A stretch of 64,000 nt of DNA from Jannaschia sp. CCS1 (lineage in GTDB: Bacteria; Pseudomonadota; Alphaproteobacteria; Rhodobacterales; Rhodobacteraceae), in assembly GCF_000013565.1 (NCBI RefSeq), contig NC_007802.1, forward strand, positions 2,914,001-2,978,000, read 5' to 3'. Under the pieces are notes generated by a model that had not been told where the DNA came from, ran no database searches, and saw only the letters and a list, made by a program, of their open reading frames with translations. Every line of letters begins with the position of its first letter. The first letter of the stretch is position 1. Positions 26,362 to 35,654 of this stretch are shown here, piece after piece. The position numbers and the translations under genes were made by a program.

Positions 26362-27651
26362 ATGAACACCAGATTACGCGCCGTCTTTTGCGACCACCTC
26401 TCCATCATGCGGGGCAAGTATCTGCCCGGCTCAAAGATTGGCGACGACGACACGCGGTTCTGCCGCTCGGTCTTCGGGGTGCATTACGACAAGGATCTGT
26501 TGCCCGCGCCCGGGTCGATGATGATGGAAGGTCTGCCGGATATGGAGCTGCGCTGGCGCGAAGAGGATATTCGCGACAGTTGGGAAGCCGACACCAGGAT
26601 CGTGATCGGCGACCTTTTTGACACGGATGGCACCCGCCTGCCCCTGTGCCCCCGTGGCGCATTAAAGCGCACGGTGGCCGATTGGCAGGCGCGGGGCTTG
26701 ACCCCCAAGGTCGGGATCGAACTGGAGGCGTTTGCCTTCGTCCATGACGCGGACGGCAAGTTGATCCCTTATGACAGCTTCGGCGGCGTGGTCTATGGGA
26801 CCGGTGCCTTCACCGACCCGCGCGGGTTCAACGATGCGATCTGGGAGGTGGCGGACGCCCTGGGCTTCCGACTGGACATGATCACAGCGGAATACGACAG
26901 CCCGCAATTCGAGTACACATTGACGTTCGATGATGCGGTACAGGCCGTCGATGACATCGTGCTTTTCCGGCAAATGGCGCGTGAAGTGGCCCTTGGCGAA
27001 GGTGTCATCCTCAGCTTCCTGCCCAAACCGATTGCGGCGGCGGGCGGCAACGGGATGCATATCAACTTCTCCTTCACGGACGAGGCCGGCGCCAACGCGC
27101 TGTCTGAAGGCGGGCAAAGCGGCCCGGACCACCTGAATTATCTCGCGGCGGGCTGCGTGGCCGGGCTGATCCATCACCACAAAGGTCTTGCGGGGCTGAT
27201 CGCGCCATCGGGCAATTCCTACGACCGGCTGCAACCGGCATCCTTGTCAGGCTATTGGCAGAACTGGGGCGGAGACCATCGCAACGTGACCACGCGGGTC
27301 AGCAGCGAAGGCGGGGCAAAAGCCCGGCTGGAACATCGGATGGCCGACGCTGCCGCCAACCCCTACACCGCAGTGGCCGCCGTCCTGCAGGCCGCGCGCC
27401 TGGGAGTGGAGCACGGCTACGAGCTGCCGCCCAAGGAGGCCGGCGATGGGTTCGAGCACACCGCGGCGGAGGCAGGCGTCGCGCCGGATCTGGCCACTGC
27501 GTTGGAGGATTTGTCCGCCGACACCCTCTTGGCCGAGGCCGTCGGACAGGGTCTGGTCGAGAACCACGTCTTCATGAAAACGGCGGAGGTCGAGAAGACC
27601 GCCGGGTTGGAGCCTGAGGCCTTGCGCGACTTCTATATCCCTTACCTGTAA
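26362..27651 (+). CDS. Glutamine synthetase family ligase (gamma-glutamylamide synthetase-like)
   Basis: A 429-aa GS-fold enzyme. The metal-binding GIELEAFAFV (E120, E122), the GGNGMHINFSF loop and KARLEHRMADAAANPY near the C-terminus are present. Differences from housekeeping GlnA (short N-terminus, no adenylylation loop that I can see) point to a ligase joining glutamate to an amine other than ammonia. It follows the P450 gene by 36 bases on the same strand and is probably co-transcribed. Confidence 0.88.
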   Translation: MNTRLRAVFCDHLSIMRGKYLPGSKIGDDDTRFCRSVFGVHYDKDLLPAPGSMMMEGLPDMELRWREEDIRDSWEADTRIVIGDLFDTDGTRLPLCPRGALKRTVADWQARGLTPKVGIELEAFAFVHDADGKLIPYDSFGGVVYGTGAFTDPRGFNDAIWEVADALGFRLDMITAEYDSPQFEYTLTFDDAVQAVDDIVLFRQMAREVALGEGVILSFLPKPIAAAGGNGMHINFSFTDEAGANALSEGGQSGPDHLNYLAAGCVAGLIHHHKGLAGLIAPSGNSYDRLQPASLSGYWQNWGGDHRNVTTRVSSEGGAKARLEHRMADAAANPYTAVAAVLQAARLGVEHGYELPPKEAGDGFEHTAAEAGVAPDLATALEDLSADTLLAEAVGQGLVENHVFMKTAEVEKTAGLEPEALRDFYIPYL

Positions 27652-27695
27652 CCGCCAGAGCTTGCTCCGTCACGCACCGCTCGCTAGGCTTTGGG

Positions 27696-29690
27696 ATGGA
27701 CAAAATTGATCAGACCCCGCGGATTGATCAATTCGCCGCCGCGCGCAAGCTGCACACGCCAATCTGGCTCTATGACATCGACGCATGTCGGATTCTGCAC
27801 GCCAATCGTGCCGCCTGTGCGCTGTGGCACGCGCGCTCGGAAGAGGAGTTGCAAAACCGCGATCTGGCACAGGATATGTCTGCGACGGTTGCCAAACGTC
27901 TGGCGCAGTACAAAGCCGATTTCATTGCGCGCGACGCCACTTTCAACGAGATGTGGACCCTGTTCCCCGACGGCGTCCCAACCAGTGTCATGGTGCTGTT
28001 CAGCGGGTTCCGTCTGCTTGACGGACGCATGGCGATGCAATGCGAGGTTCTGGGCGCACCCGATCCGCTACCAGACAACCTCCGCAGCGCCGAGGCGCTG
28101 TTACACACCGACGTCATGATCACGCTGTTCCGGGAAGACGGTGTTCCGCTCTACATGAACCCCGCCGCGCGCAACATGGTCGGAGAGGCCAGCGCCCCGT
28201 TGCGGGACCTGTTGGTTACGCGAACCGACTATGACACTATGGTCAGTGGCCTCGCCAAAGGGGGCGAACACCGCCAGGTCGCGGAAATTCAAACGAAAAC
28301 TGGCACACGCTGGTTCGACATCTCTGCCAAGCGATGTCGGGACGCCGCCACAGGTGATCCGGCTGTCCTTGTGACAGCCATTGACGTGAGCGAATTAAAG
28401 CGCGCCCGCGATCAGGCCCGCTATCTCGCCCGCCGCGATCAACTGACAGGGTGCTACAATCGCTCGCACCTGACACGGTTTGTCGCGGAGCTGGCTGATG
28501 CGCAGGCCACGCAGGTCACCCTACTCTACTTCGATATCGACCGGTTCAAGCAGATCAACGACACCTACGGGCATGTCATCGGCGACCGTGTTCTGATGGC
28601 GATGGCAGATCGCGCCATCCAGCTGACGCAGGACACCGATGCGGTCGTGCGCCTGGGCGGCGATGAGTTCGTGGTTGTCCTGGGCGCGACGGATGCAGCG
28701 TCGCGGTTGGAACGGGTCGAGCGGTTTTTCAAAGCCTTGTCCGCCCCAACGGACTTCGCCTCGATCACGGTGAACAGCCGGGTCAGTCTGGGAGTTTCCG
28801 TCTTCGATCCGACCCAGACCGATGTCGACGTGGCCCTGCGCCATGCCGACATCGCGCTTTATCTGGCCAAGAATACCGGGCGCAATCGGTACGTCGTCTA
28901 CGATGACCAAATGGGCGAAGAGGCGGACAAGCGCAGCCGCACCGAGGCTGAGATCGAGAGCGCGCTTAACGCGCAGCAATTTGAGCTTTACTACCAGCCA
29001 AGGGTCGATCTGGCGAGCGGACGCATCGTGGCCGTGGAGGGCCTGGCGCGGTGGCGGCATCCTGATCGTGGGTTTGTGCCACCTGACGAGTTTATCCCGA
29101 TCTGCGAGGAAACCGGCCTGATCCACCTGTTGGGGCGGCGCGTGTTGGAGATGGGTTTCGCCCAGGCCATTGCTTGGAGCGAGGCGGGGCTGGACGTGCA
29201 GTTATCGCTCAATATTTCCCCGCGCCAGTTCTCGGACCCGCAATTGTTGGACAATTTGAAGGCCTATGCCGACCGTCCGGATTTCCCGACCCACAAGATC
29301 GAGCTGGAGATCACCGAAAGCGTCTTGATCGGGGACCAGGACGGGATCGCAGCCAAGCTGCACGCGATCACGGCGATGGGCTACCAGATCTCGATTGACG
29401 ACTTCGGCACAGGCTATTCGAACCTGTCCTATATCTCGCGGTTTCCCTTGCATTGCCTCAAGATCGACCGCTCATTCATTGAGCAATTGCCTGCCTCGGG
29501 CCCTATTGTGCGGCTGATCCTTGCGCTGGCTCAGGAATTGGGTGTGACTTCCGTGGCCGAAGGGGTGGAGACGCAAGCGCAATTCGACTGGCTGACCTCC
29601 CATGGCTGCACGCAGATCCAAGGCTATTTCGTGGCCCACCCAGCACCAGCCGACGATGTTGCTCTGCTTCTGCGGCCCGTTCCCACCTAG
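27696..29690 (+). CDS. PAS-GGDEF-EAL cyclic-di-GMP signalling protein
   Basis: A 664-aa cytoplasmic protein with two PAS-like sensor segments (about 18-120 and 135-235). The GGDEF domain has DIDRFKQIND (280-289) and an intact GGDEF at 321-325. The C-terminal EAL domain is EGL at 448-450, yet keeps DDFGTGYSNLSYI and KIDRSFI. There is no I-site RxxD at the usual place before GGDEF. It could be a bifunctional cyclase/phosphodiesterase; the A-to-G change may weaken hydrolysis. No membrane segment is visible. Confidence 0.9.
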   Translation: MDKIDQTPRIDQFAAARKLHTPIWLYDIDACRILHANRAACALWHARSEEELQNRDLAQDMSATVAKRLAQYKADFIARDATFNEMWTLFPDGVPTSVMVLFSGFRLLDGRMAMQCEVLGAPDPLPDNLRSAEALLHTDVMITLFREDGVPLYMNPAARNMVGEASAPLRDLLVTRTDYDTMVSGLAKGGEHRQVAEIQTKTGTRWFDISAKRCRDAATGDPAVLVTAIDVSELKRARDQARYLARRDQLTGCYNRSHLTRFVAELADAQATQVTLLYFDIDRFKQINDTYGHVIGDRVLMAMADRAIQLTQDTDAVVRLGGDEFVVVLGATDAASRLERVERFFKALSAPTDFASITVNSRVSLGVSVFDPTQTDVDVALRHADIALYLAKNTGRNRYVVYDDQMGEEADKRSRTEAEIESALNAQQFELYYQPRVDLASGRIVAVEGLARWRHPDRGFVPPDEFIPICEETGLIHLLGRRVLEMGFAQAIAWSEAGLDVQLSLNISPRQFSDPQLLDNLKAYADRPDFPTHKIELEITESVLIGDQDGIAAKLHAITAMGYQISIDDFGTGYSNLSYISRFPLHCLKIDRSFIEQLPASGPIVRLILALAQELGVTSVAEGVETQAQFDWLTSHGCTQIQGYFVAHPAPADDVALLLRPVPT

Positions 29691-29770
29691 CGCAATGCCG
29701 TTCCGAGCCCGTCCCGCGCCTGTAAAACGCCTGCCCGATCGCGGGTTGTCGTGAAGGACACCGCGCGCGC

Positions 29771-30511
29771 TTAATCCAGGCCCATCGGACGCAACACATA
29801 CGTATCCATGATCCAGCCGTGGTCCGCCCGCGCTCTGGCCCGCGCCTCCACGATCCTCGGACCCGCCTCGACCACGGGGCCGTGGTCCAGGATCTGCTCC
29901 TCCATCCCAAGATACGCCCCCCACCAGATCATCAGATCCGTCCGATCGAGGCTCCGGAAACCGCAATCTCCGTCCAGCATCACCGCCACCGTTTCGGCCC
30001 CGTATGGCCATCCATGGTCACGCAGCCGCCGACCGGTCGTGACAGTCACAGCGCCTGCAAGGGTATTGAAGGTGATGCCGTGGGCCGCCGTGAGCGCGTG
30101 GAGCGCGGTGATCCCGGGCAGGACCCGCAGCTTTGGCGCAGGCTCCAGCCGCGTGGCGATCCGCAGCGTACTGTCGTAAAGTGATGGATCGCCCCAGACC
30201 AGCAGCGCCACCGGGCCGTGTGGATCGGCTTTGGCGATTGCATCCTGCCAACAAAGGGCAATTTCATCATGCCATGCCCGCACACGGTGCTTGTAGGGCA
30301 GGTTCGGATCGCGCGTGGGATAGTCGAATTCCTGAACCGGCGCTGTTGCACCGGCCTCCGCGATGATCCTGTGGCGAAGGCCCGCCAGGTCGGACTTATC
30401 GGGGCCTTTGCGCGGCACCAGGATCAAGGCAGCCTCCCGCAACGCGCGCTGTGCCTCCAGCGTGACATGCTCCGGGTTGCCCGTGCCAATCCCGATAAGC
30501 CACAGATCCAT
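29771..30511 (-). CDS. cobF: Precorrin-6A synthase (deacetylating)
   Basis: A 246-aa tetrapyrrole methylase that methylates C1 and removes acetate in the aerobic pathway. It starts MDLWLIGIGTGNPEHVT, with the SAM-site LLVWGDPSLYDS loop and VLPGITALHAL. CobF occurs only in aerobic cobalamin synthesis. It is the last gene of the minus-strand run cobL-cobE-cobM-cobB-cobA-cobF, starting two bases after cobA. Confidence 0.93.
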   Translation of the reverse strand: MDLWLIGIGTGNPEHVTLEAQRALREAALILVPRKGPDKSDLAGLRHRIIAEAGATAPVQEFDYPTRDPNLPYKHRVRAWHDEIALCWQDAIAKADPHGPVALLVWGDPSLYDSTLRIATRLEPAPKLRVLPGITALHALTAAHGITFNTLAGAVTVTTGRRLRDHGWPYGAETVAVMLDGDCGFRSLDRTDLMIWWGAYLGMEEQILDHGPVVEAGPRIVEARARARADHGWIMDTYVLRPMGLD

Positions 30512-30513
30512 GG

Positions 30514-31236
30514 TCAGTCCAACTCCGCTAGCGGGCCGTAAAGGATCAGGGCCGGTGCGCTGCCAATCCCGGTGCCGAGTTTGTGGATCAACTGCGTCAG
30601 CGTCATTCGGTGCAGCGCCTGTTCCGGCGTGCTGACGGCTTCGGCCAGCAATGCAGGTGTATCGGCGGGCAAACCCCGCTCAATCAACGCCGTGGCGAGT
30701 TTGGGGAACGTCCGCTTTCCCATGAAGATTACAGTGCTGGCCGTCGGGTCCGCCAGCGCCGTCAGGTCGATGTCCTCCGGAAGCTCGCCCGATGCATCAT
30801 GGCCGGTCACAAACTGCACACGCCGCGCGGTCAGGCGGCGGGTCAGCGGAATACCAGCGGCGGCGGCGGCGGCAATTGCGGAGGGCACGCCGGGGATAAT
30901 CTCATAGGGGATCCCGGCGGCGCGCAAGGCCACCAGCTCTTCCTCCAATCGGCCAAACAGCCCACTGTCCCCTGATTTCAAACGCACGATCCGCTGGCCC
31001 GTCTGCGCGTAATCCACCAACAGACGGCTCACATGGTTCTGCTTGGGCGACGGACGTCCCGCCCGCTTCCCCACCCCCACAAGATCAGCCCCGCTGCGCG
31101 CATGGGACAGGATCGGGCCGGATGACAGGTCATCGAAGAGCACCGCATCGGCTCGCTTGAGGCGGTCGACGGCCTTGAGCGTCAGCAATTCCGGATCGCC
31201 GGGGCCTGAGCCTACGAAAGAAACGAAACCGCTCAC
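30514..31236 (-). CDS. cobA: Uroporphyrinogen-III C-methyltransferase
   Basis: A 240-aa SUMT that makes precorrin-2 by methylating C2 and C7. It has the N-terminal GSGPGDPELLTLKA motif, DAVLFDDLSS, the VRLKSGDSGLFGR loop and IPGVPSAIAAAAAAGIPLTRR. No CysG-type dehydrogenase/chelatase domain is fused to it. Its ATG overlaps the cobB stop (ATGA). Confidence 0.93.
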   Translation of the reverse strand: MSGFVSFVGSGPGDPELLTLKAVDRLKRADAVLFDDLSSGPILSHARSGADLVGVGKRAGRPSPKQNHVSRLLVDYAQTGQRIVRLKSGDSGLFGRLEEELVALRAAGIPYEIIPGVPSAIAAAAAAGIPLTRRLTARRVQFVTGHDASGELPEDIDLTALADPTASTVIFMGKRTFPKLATALIERGLPADTPALLAEAVSTPEQALHRMTLTQLIHKLGTGIGSAPALILYGPLAELD

Positions 31237-32549
31237 TGCGCCTCCTCCGTGATCATGTGGAAGAACGTGCCCGAGACGGTCCCACGTTTGGATCCAGTCT
31301 GCGCCACCGCGTTTCCATCGGCGTCAAACACGTTGGCCAGGGGCATATCCGGTTGTTGAAGGATGCTGGAATAGTGAAATTCATGTCCCCTTAGCGCACG
31401 TCCAGCTATGTATCCGGGCATGCTTTCGACAAGTTCGGCCCGACGATATCCCAGGTTGAATTTACGTTTCTCGTAAGATGTCTCAAGCCCCAGGAGCCCT
31501 GCCATTTGATGTCGCACGCCGTCCTTGTCGATCAACCCCGCACCTAAGGCCATGTAGCCGCCGCACTCCCCATGGACCGGTTTCGTCTTGGCATGGGCGT
31601 GCAGACCGGCGCGGAACGCGTCTGCCGCCGCGAGTTTACGTGCATGAAGTTCGGGATATCCGCCAGGCAGCCAGACAATATCGGCTGATGTGTCCGGCGC
31701 CTCATCGGCCAGTGGTGAGAAGGGCAAAATTTCGGCTCCGGCCTCTCGCCAACCTTTCAGCAAGTGCGGATAGGTGAACGAGAAGGCGGCGTCGCGTGCC
31801 AATGCGATGCGTTGCGCCGGGGGCTTGGGAAGCGGCCCGGCGGTCAGCGAGGTCCCTGCCCGCGGCGCCGCGTGGATCGCCGCAAGGTCCACATTCTCCC
31901 GCAGAAAGGCCGCGTAGCCAGTGATGGCGGCCTCCAGATCCGGGTGTTCAATGGCCTGGATCAAACCAAGATGCCGCTCGGGCAAGCTCAGATCACCGCG
32001 ACGAGGCAAAACACCCAAGACGTTCAGCCCCGCGTGGTCCATCCCCCGCCGGATCAACCGTTCGTGGCGGGGCGAGGCGACGCGGTTCAGGATCACGCCG
32101 GCAATTGGCAGACCGGGCATATAGGCCTGAAATCCCAGTGCGGTGGCCGCCGCCGATTGCGCTTGCCCGCCCGCATCGATCACCAGAACCACCGGCCAGC
32201 CCATGCGAAGCGCTGTCTCCGCCGACGAGCCAAAGCCCGATTGGCCCCGCGTCGCGACCCCGTCGTAGAGCCCCATGGAGCCTTCCGCGACGCAGATGTC
32301 TGCGCCCGCCGCTTGCCCGCCAATGGCAGACAAAAGCGGGTCATCCATTGCCCAAGTGTCGATGTTGAATGAGGGCCGCCCCGAGGCCGCGTGGTGGAAT
32401 GCCGGGTCGATATAGTCGGGGCCGGACTTGAACGGCTGAACGGTCAGGCCGTCGTCTCGCAATGCCCGCAAAAGCCCAAGCATGACGGTCGTTTTGCCAG
32501 TGCCCGAGGACGGCGCAGACACCAACAGGCCCGGAGGAAGGGGGATCAT
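31233..32549 (-). CDS. cobB: Cobyrinic/hydrogenobyrinic acid a,c-diamide synthase
   Basis: An approximately 438-aa glutamine-dependent amidase-ligase. The P-loop SSGTGKTTV lies near the start, and the C-terminal glutaminase-like domain has the nucleophile in HGECGGYMALG and a late GHEFHYS. The open frame extends to 32678, but the ATG at 32549 follows the cobM stop by one base (TGATATG) with GGAG inside the end of cobM, and begins the domain. It amidates the a and c side chains with ATP. Confidence 0.92.
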   Translation of the reverse strand: MIPLPPGLLVSAPSSGTGKTTVMLGLLRALRDDGLTVQPFKSGPDYIDPAFHHAASGRPSFNIDTWAMDDPLLSAIGGQAAGADICVAEGSMGLYDGVATRGQSGFGSSAETALRMGWPVVLVIDAGGQAQSAAATALGFQAYMPGLPIAGVILNRVASPRHERLIRRGMDHAGLNVLGVLPRRGDLSLPERHLGLIQAIEHPDLEAAITGYAAFLRENVDLAAIHAAPRAGTSLTAGPLPKPPAQRIALARDAAFSFTYPHLLKGWREAGAEILPFSPLADEAPDTSADIVWLPGGYPELHARKLAAADAFRAGLHAHAKTKPVHGECGGYMALGAGLIDKDGVRHQMAGLLGLETSYEKRKFNLGYRRAELVESMPGYIAGRALRGHEFHYSSILQQPDMPLANVFDADGNAVAQTGSKRGTVSGTFFHMITEEAQ

Positions 32550-32550
32550 A

Positions 32551-33345
32551 TCAGTCATCTCCATGCTGCCATTCGGACCAGGGGCTTTCGGCCGTCTGGG
32601 GCCGGTATCGGCGGTCGTAGTCGGCGGCGTAAAGGCGGCTTTCGGTGAAGTCACTGGCCCCGATGGCAGGCCCGACAAGGATCAGGGCGGTGCGCGCGAT
32701 GCCGGGGTCCATGGCCTCTTCCAGGGTCCCAAGGCGGGCACGGACAATCTTCTCATCGGGCCAGGACGCGCGATAGATTACCGCCACCGGGCAGGCCGCC
32801 CCGTAATGCGGCACCAGATCCGCCACGACCTGCGAAAGGTTGCCGATCGACAGATGCAACGCCAGCGTCGCGCCGGTTTTGCCAAAGTTCTCAAGACTTT
32901 CGCCCTCGGGCATGGATGATGCGCGACCCGGTGTACGGGTCAGCACCAGGGACTGCCCCACCCCCGGAAGCGTCAGTTCCTGGCCAAGGCTCGCGGCAGC
33001 GGCAGCGAACGACGGCACGCCGGGCGTCACCGTGTAGGGGATACCAAGGGCGTCCAACCGGCGGATCTGTTCCCCCATCGCTGACCAAACCGAGAGGTCG
33101 CCTGAATGGAGGCGGGCCACATCTTTGCCCGCGTCATGGGCCACAGCGATGGAGCCGATGATATCGTCAAGCGCCATGGGCGCGGTGTTGATCACCTGCG
33201 CCCCCTCCGGGCAGTGATCCAGGATCGCCTCGGGCACCAGCGAGCCCGCATAAAGGCATACCGGGCAAGCCGCGATCAGATCGCGCCCGCGGAGCGTCAG
33301 AAGGTCGGGCGCGCCGGGGCCTGCGCCGATGAAATGCACGGTCAT
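32551..33345 (-). CDS. cobM: Precorrin-4 C11-methyltransferase
   Basis: A 264-aa tetrapyrrole methylase with the opening [32 protein letters not shown] and [13 protein letters not shown] segments that distinguish CobM/CbiF. It methylates C11 during corrin ring maturation. The start overlaps the cobE stop as ATGA. Confidence 0.94.
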   Translation of the reverse strand: MTVHFIGAGPGAPDLLTLRGRDLIAACPVCLYAGSLVPEAILDHCPEGAQVINTAPMALDDIIGSIAVAHDAGKDVARLHSGDLSVWSAMGEQIRRLDALGIPYTVTPGVPSFAAAAASLGQELTLPGVGQSLVLTRTPGRASSMPEGESLENFGKTGATLALHLSIGNLSQVVADLVPHYGAACPVAVIYRASWPDEKIVRARLGTLEEAMDPGIARTALILVGPAIGASDFTESRLYAADYDRRYRPQTAESPWSEWQHGDD

Positions 33346-33704
33346 ATGGGGTCTCCTTCGGCCAGGGCGCAGGTGGCCATCCGGTCGGCGGACACGACAC
33401 GCGGGGCCAGTAGCTTTGCACCGGGGCCCGCGGCGGCCAGAGCGGCGGCTTCTGCAAGGGAACCTGTATCACGGGCCGCCTGCGAGGCGTGTGATTGGGT
33501 GAGCGTGCGTTGGGCCGCCAGACTGTCAGGGGTTACGCCGAGAACCCGGGCGTCCATGCCGGTTGCGAAATCGATAAAGACCTTTGACGTGGCTTTGTCT
33601 GCGGCGCTCGCGAACACCTCCGCACGACCTCCCGCACGTTGGAAGGCGTCGGCGAGGCTTGCCGTAGTGGCCGCCGCGCGAAATCCAAAGCCCGCGACGA
33701 TCAT
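33342..33704 (-). CDS. cobE: Cobalamin biosynthesis protein CobE
   Basis: A 120-aa protein corresponding to the C-terminal CbiG domain ([13 protein letters not shown] start, then [10 protein letters not shown] and [15 protein letters not shown]). In aerobic producers CobE has been proposed to bind or remove the acetyl-derived fragment; its exact role is not settled. The ATG at 33704 overlaps the cobL stop as ATGA and has GGAG upstream, so it is preferred to 33719. Confidence 0.87.
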   Translation of the reverse strand: MIVAGFGFRAAATTASLADAFQRAGGRAEVFASAADKATSKVFIDFATGMDARVLGVTPDSLAAQRTLTQSHASQAARDTGSLAEAAALAAAGPGAKLLAPRVVSADRMATCALAEGDPI

Positions 33705-34900
33705 AGCGTGACGCTCCATTGCACGACCGGATAGGCTGAGGTCCAGCCGCGTTTTGGCCCCAGCGGCTGCGCGTGGGCGATCTCTATGCGCATCAAGTCT
33801 CCTCCGAAGGATCCTTGCGCCTGCGCCAGATGCGCCTCGGCCTCCAGGGTGACGGCGTTGGCCACGACCCGGGTTCCCTTGGGCAGAGCCGTCACGAATT
33901 GCAGCATCTCGGGCGACAATCCACCGCCGATGAACACGGCATTGGCGGGCGGCGCATCGGCCATGGCCCCGGGGGCCATTCCTTCCAGCACCGTGACTTG
34001 ATCCGTCAGCCCAAAGCTCTCAACGTTGGCGCGGATCAGGGCGACACGATCAGCCCGGGTCTCAACGACCGTCGCTGTGCAGGTCCGATCTGCCAAGGCC
34101 CATTCCACGGCGATGGAACCTGAGCCACCGCCGATATCCCACAGGTGCTCGCCCGCGCGAGGGGCCAGTGCAGACAGCGTCAGGGCGCGGACCGGGCGTT
34201 TGGTCATGACGCCGTCGGTCTGAAACAGCGCATCAGGTCTGCCGCTCGCCAGCGGGATGACCTCCCCCGTCCCGTGAAGCTCCACCGCGACGGTGACGGG
34301 ATGGCTGAAGCCGCCCTTCAGCGCCTCCGCGACGGACACCTGCGTGACGACCTCCCGGGGGCCTCCAACCGCTTCGCATACCGTCAGGGTCGATCCGCCG
34401 AACCCGGTATCGCGCAGGAAGTGTGCGACGCCTGACACGGCGGGGCCGTCCCGCAGGGTCGCGATGATCCGCCTGCCCGGCGCCAGTTTGGCCCGCAATT
34501 GCTCGAAAGGGCGCGCGTGCAATCCGATGCAGAGCGTGTCTTCAATCGGCCACCCCATCCGGGACGACACCAGCGAAAATACCGACGGCACCGGGATCGC
34601 GCGCCAGGCATCGCGACCAAAAGCCTTGGACATCGCACGCCCTGCCCCGTACCAGAATGGATCGCCTGAGACCAACACAGCCACCGGGCGGCCTCCGTGC
34701 CCACGCAACACGTCGATCCCGTCGGCAAAGGGCACAGGCCATTCAACCTGCTGCGCATTGGTCGGGCCGATCAAGGCCAGGTGGCGCGCCGGGCCCATGA
34801 TGATTTCCGCCGCCGCCAGCGCGTCCCGGCTTGCAGGCGGCAGCCCCTCCGGTCCATCTTCGCCGAGCCCGATGATCGTGATCCACGGAAGGTTAGCCAT
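33701..34900 (-). CDS. cobL: Precorrin-6Y C5,15-methyltransferase (decarboxylating)
   Basis: A 399-aa fusion. The N-terminal CobE/CbiE-type methylase domain starts ITIIGLGEDGPEGL and contains VLVSGDPFWYGAG. The C-terminal CbiT-type SAM domain has LWDIGGGSGSIAVEWA and VFIGGGLSPEML. It methylates C5 and C15 and decarboxylates the ring C acetate. The ATG at 34900 shares the bases CATG with the divergent cobK start, and AGAGG in cobK precedes it. The frame upstream to 34978 lies inside cobK. Confidence 0.92.
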   Translation of the reverse strand: MANLPWITIIGLGEDGPEGLPPASRDALAAAEIIMGPARHLALIGPTNAQQVEWPVPFADGIDVLRGHGGRPVAVLVSGDPFWYGAGRAMSKAFGRDAWRAIPVPSVFSLVSSRMGWPIEDTLCIGLHARPFEQLRAKLAPGRRIIATLRDGPAVSGVAHFLRDTGFGGSTLTVCEAVGGPREVVTQVSVAEALKGGFSHPVTVAVELHGTGEVIPLASGRPDALFQTDGVMTKRPVRALTLSALAPRAGEHLWDIGGGSGSIAVEWALADRTCTATVVETRADRVALIRANVESFGLTDQVTVLEGMAPGAMADAPPANAVFIGGGLSPEMLQFVTALPKGTRVVANAVTLEAEAHLAQAQGSFGGDLMRIEIAHAQPLGPKRGWTSAYPVVQWSVTL

Positions 34901-35654
34901 GACACCGAACCTCTTGATCCTGGGCGGCACGACCGAGGCGACGGCCCTGGCGCGGCTGGTGGCCGAGGCGGGGATCACAGGCAGAGTGTCCTTTGCGGGC
35001 CGGGTGGAGCGGCCCGTGCGCCAACCCCTGCCACAGCGCGTCGGCGGGTTCGGCGGGGTGGCGGGGCTTGCGACCTATCTGAAAGCTCAAAATATCACCC
35101 ATGTGGTCGATGCCACCCATCCCTTTGCCGCGCAGATGAGCCGCAACGCGGTCGACGCCTGCGCCAAGACGGGCGTCCCCCTGCTCGCCCTGACCCGTGC
35201 GCCGTGGCGAGCGCGTGACGGGGACACCTGGACCTATGTCCCCGACATTGCGGGTGCGGTGGCTGCGCTTGATCGTCCCGCCTGCCGCGTGATGCTGGCC
35301 GTGGGTCGTATGCATCTGGCAGATTTCGCGCCCAATCCGCAGCATTTCTATCTGCTGCGCCTCGTTGACCCTCCAAAGGGGCCGCTGCCCTTTCCAAACA
35401 TGGAGGCTCTTGTATCGCGGGGGCCGTTCACAACGGCTGATGACACGGCCCTGATGAAGACGCATGGTATTGAAATCGTTGTCTCGAAAAACGCTGGCGG
35501 GACAGGTGCTTACGCCAAGATTGAGGCCGCGCGAACGTTGCGGCTGCCCGTGATCATGATCGACCGCCCCGCGATCCCGGCGGGGGCCAGCGTGTCGAGG
35601 CCGGAGGAGGTTTTGGCGTGGCTCGGTCATTTCGCCACCGACCGTGGCGTGTAA
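34899..35654 (+). CDS. cobK: Precorrin-6A reductase
   Basis: A 251-aa NADPH-dependent reductase acting between CobF and CobL. The N-terminal LLILGGTTEATALARL, the HVVDATHPFAAQMSRNA segment and KNAGGTGAYAKIEAARTL are characteristic. The ATG at 34899 has GGAAGG six bases upstream. It is the only plus-strand gene in the minus-strand run of methylase genes. Its start codon overlaps that of cobL, and its end overlaps the end of cobJ by 28 bases. Confidence 0.93.
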   Translation: MTPNLLILGGTTEATALARLVAEAGITGRVSFAGRVERPVRQPLPQRVGGFGGVAGLATYLKAQNITHVVDATHPFAAQMSRNAVDACAKTGVPLLALTRAPWRARDGDTWTYVPDIAGAVAALDRPACRVMLAVGRMHLADFAPNPQHFYLLRLVDPPKGPLPFPNMEALVSRGPFTTADDTALMKTHGIEIVVSKNAGGTGAYAKIEAARTLRLPVIMIDRPAIPAGASVSRPEEVLAWLGHFATDRGV

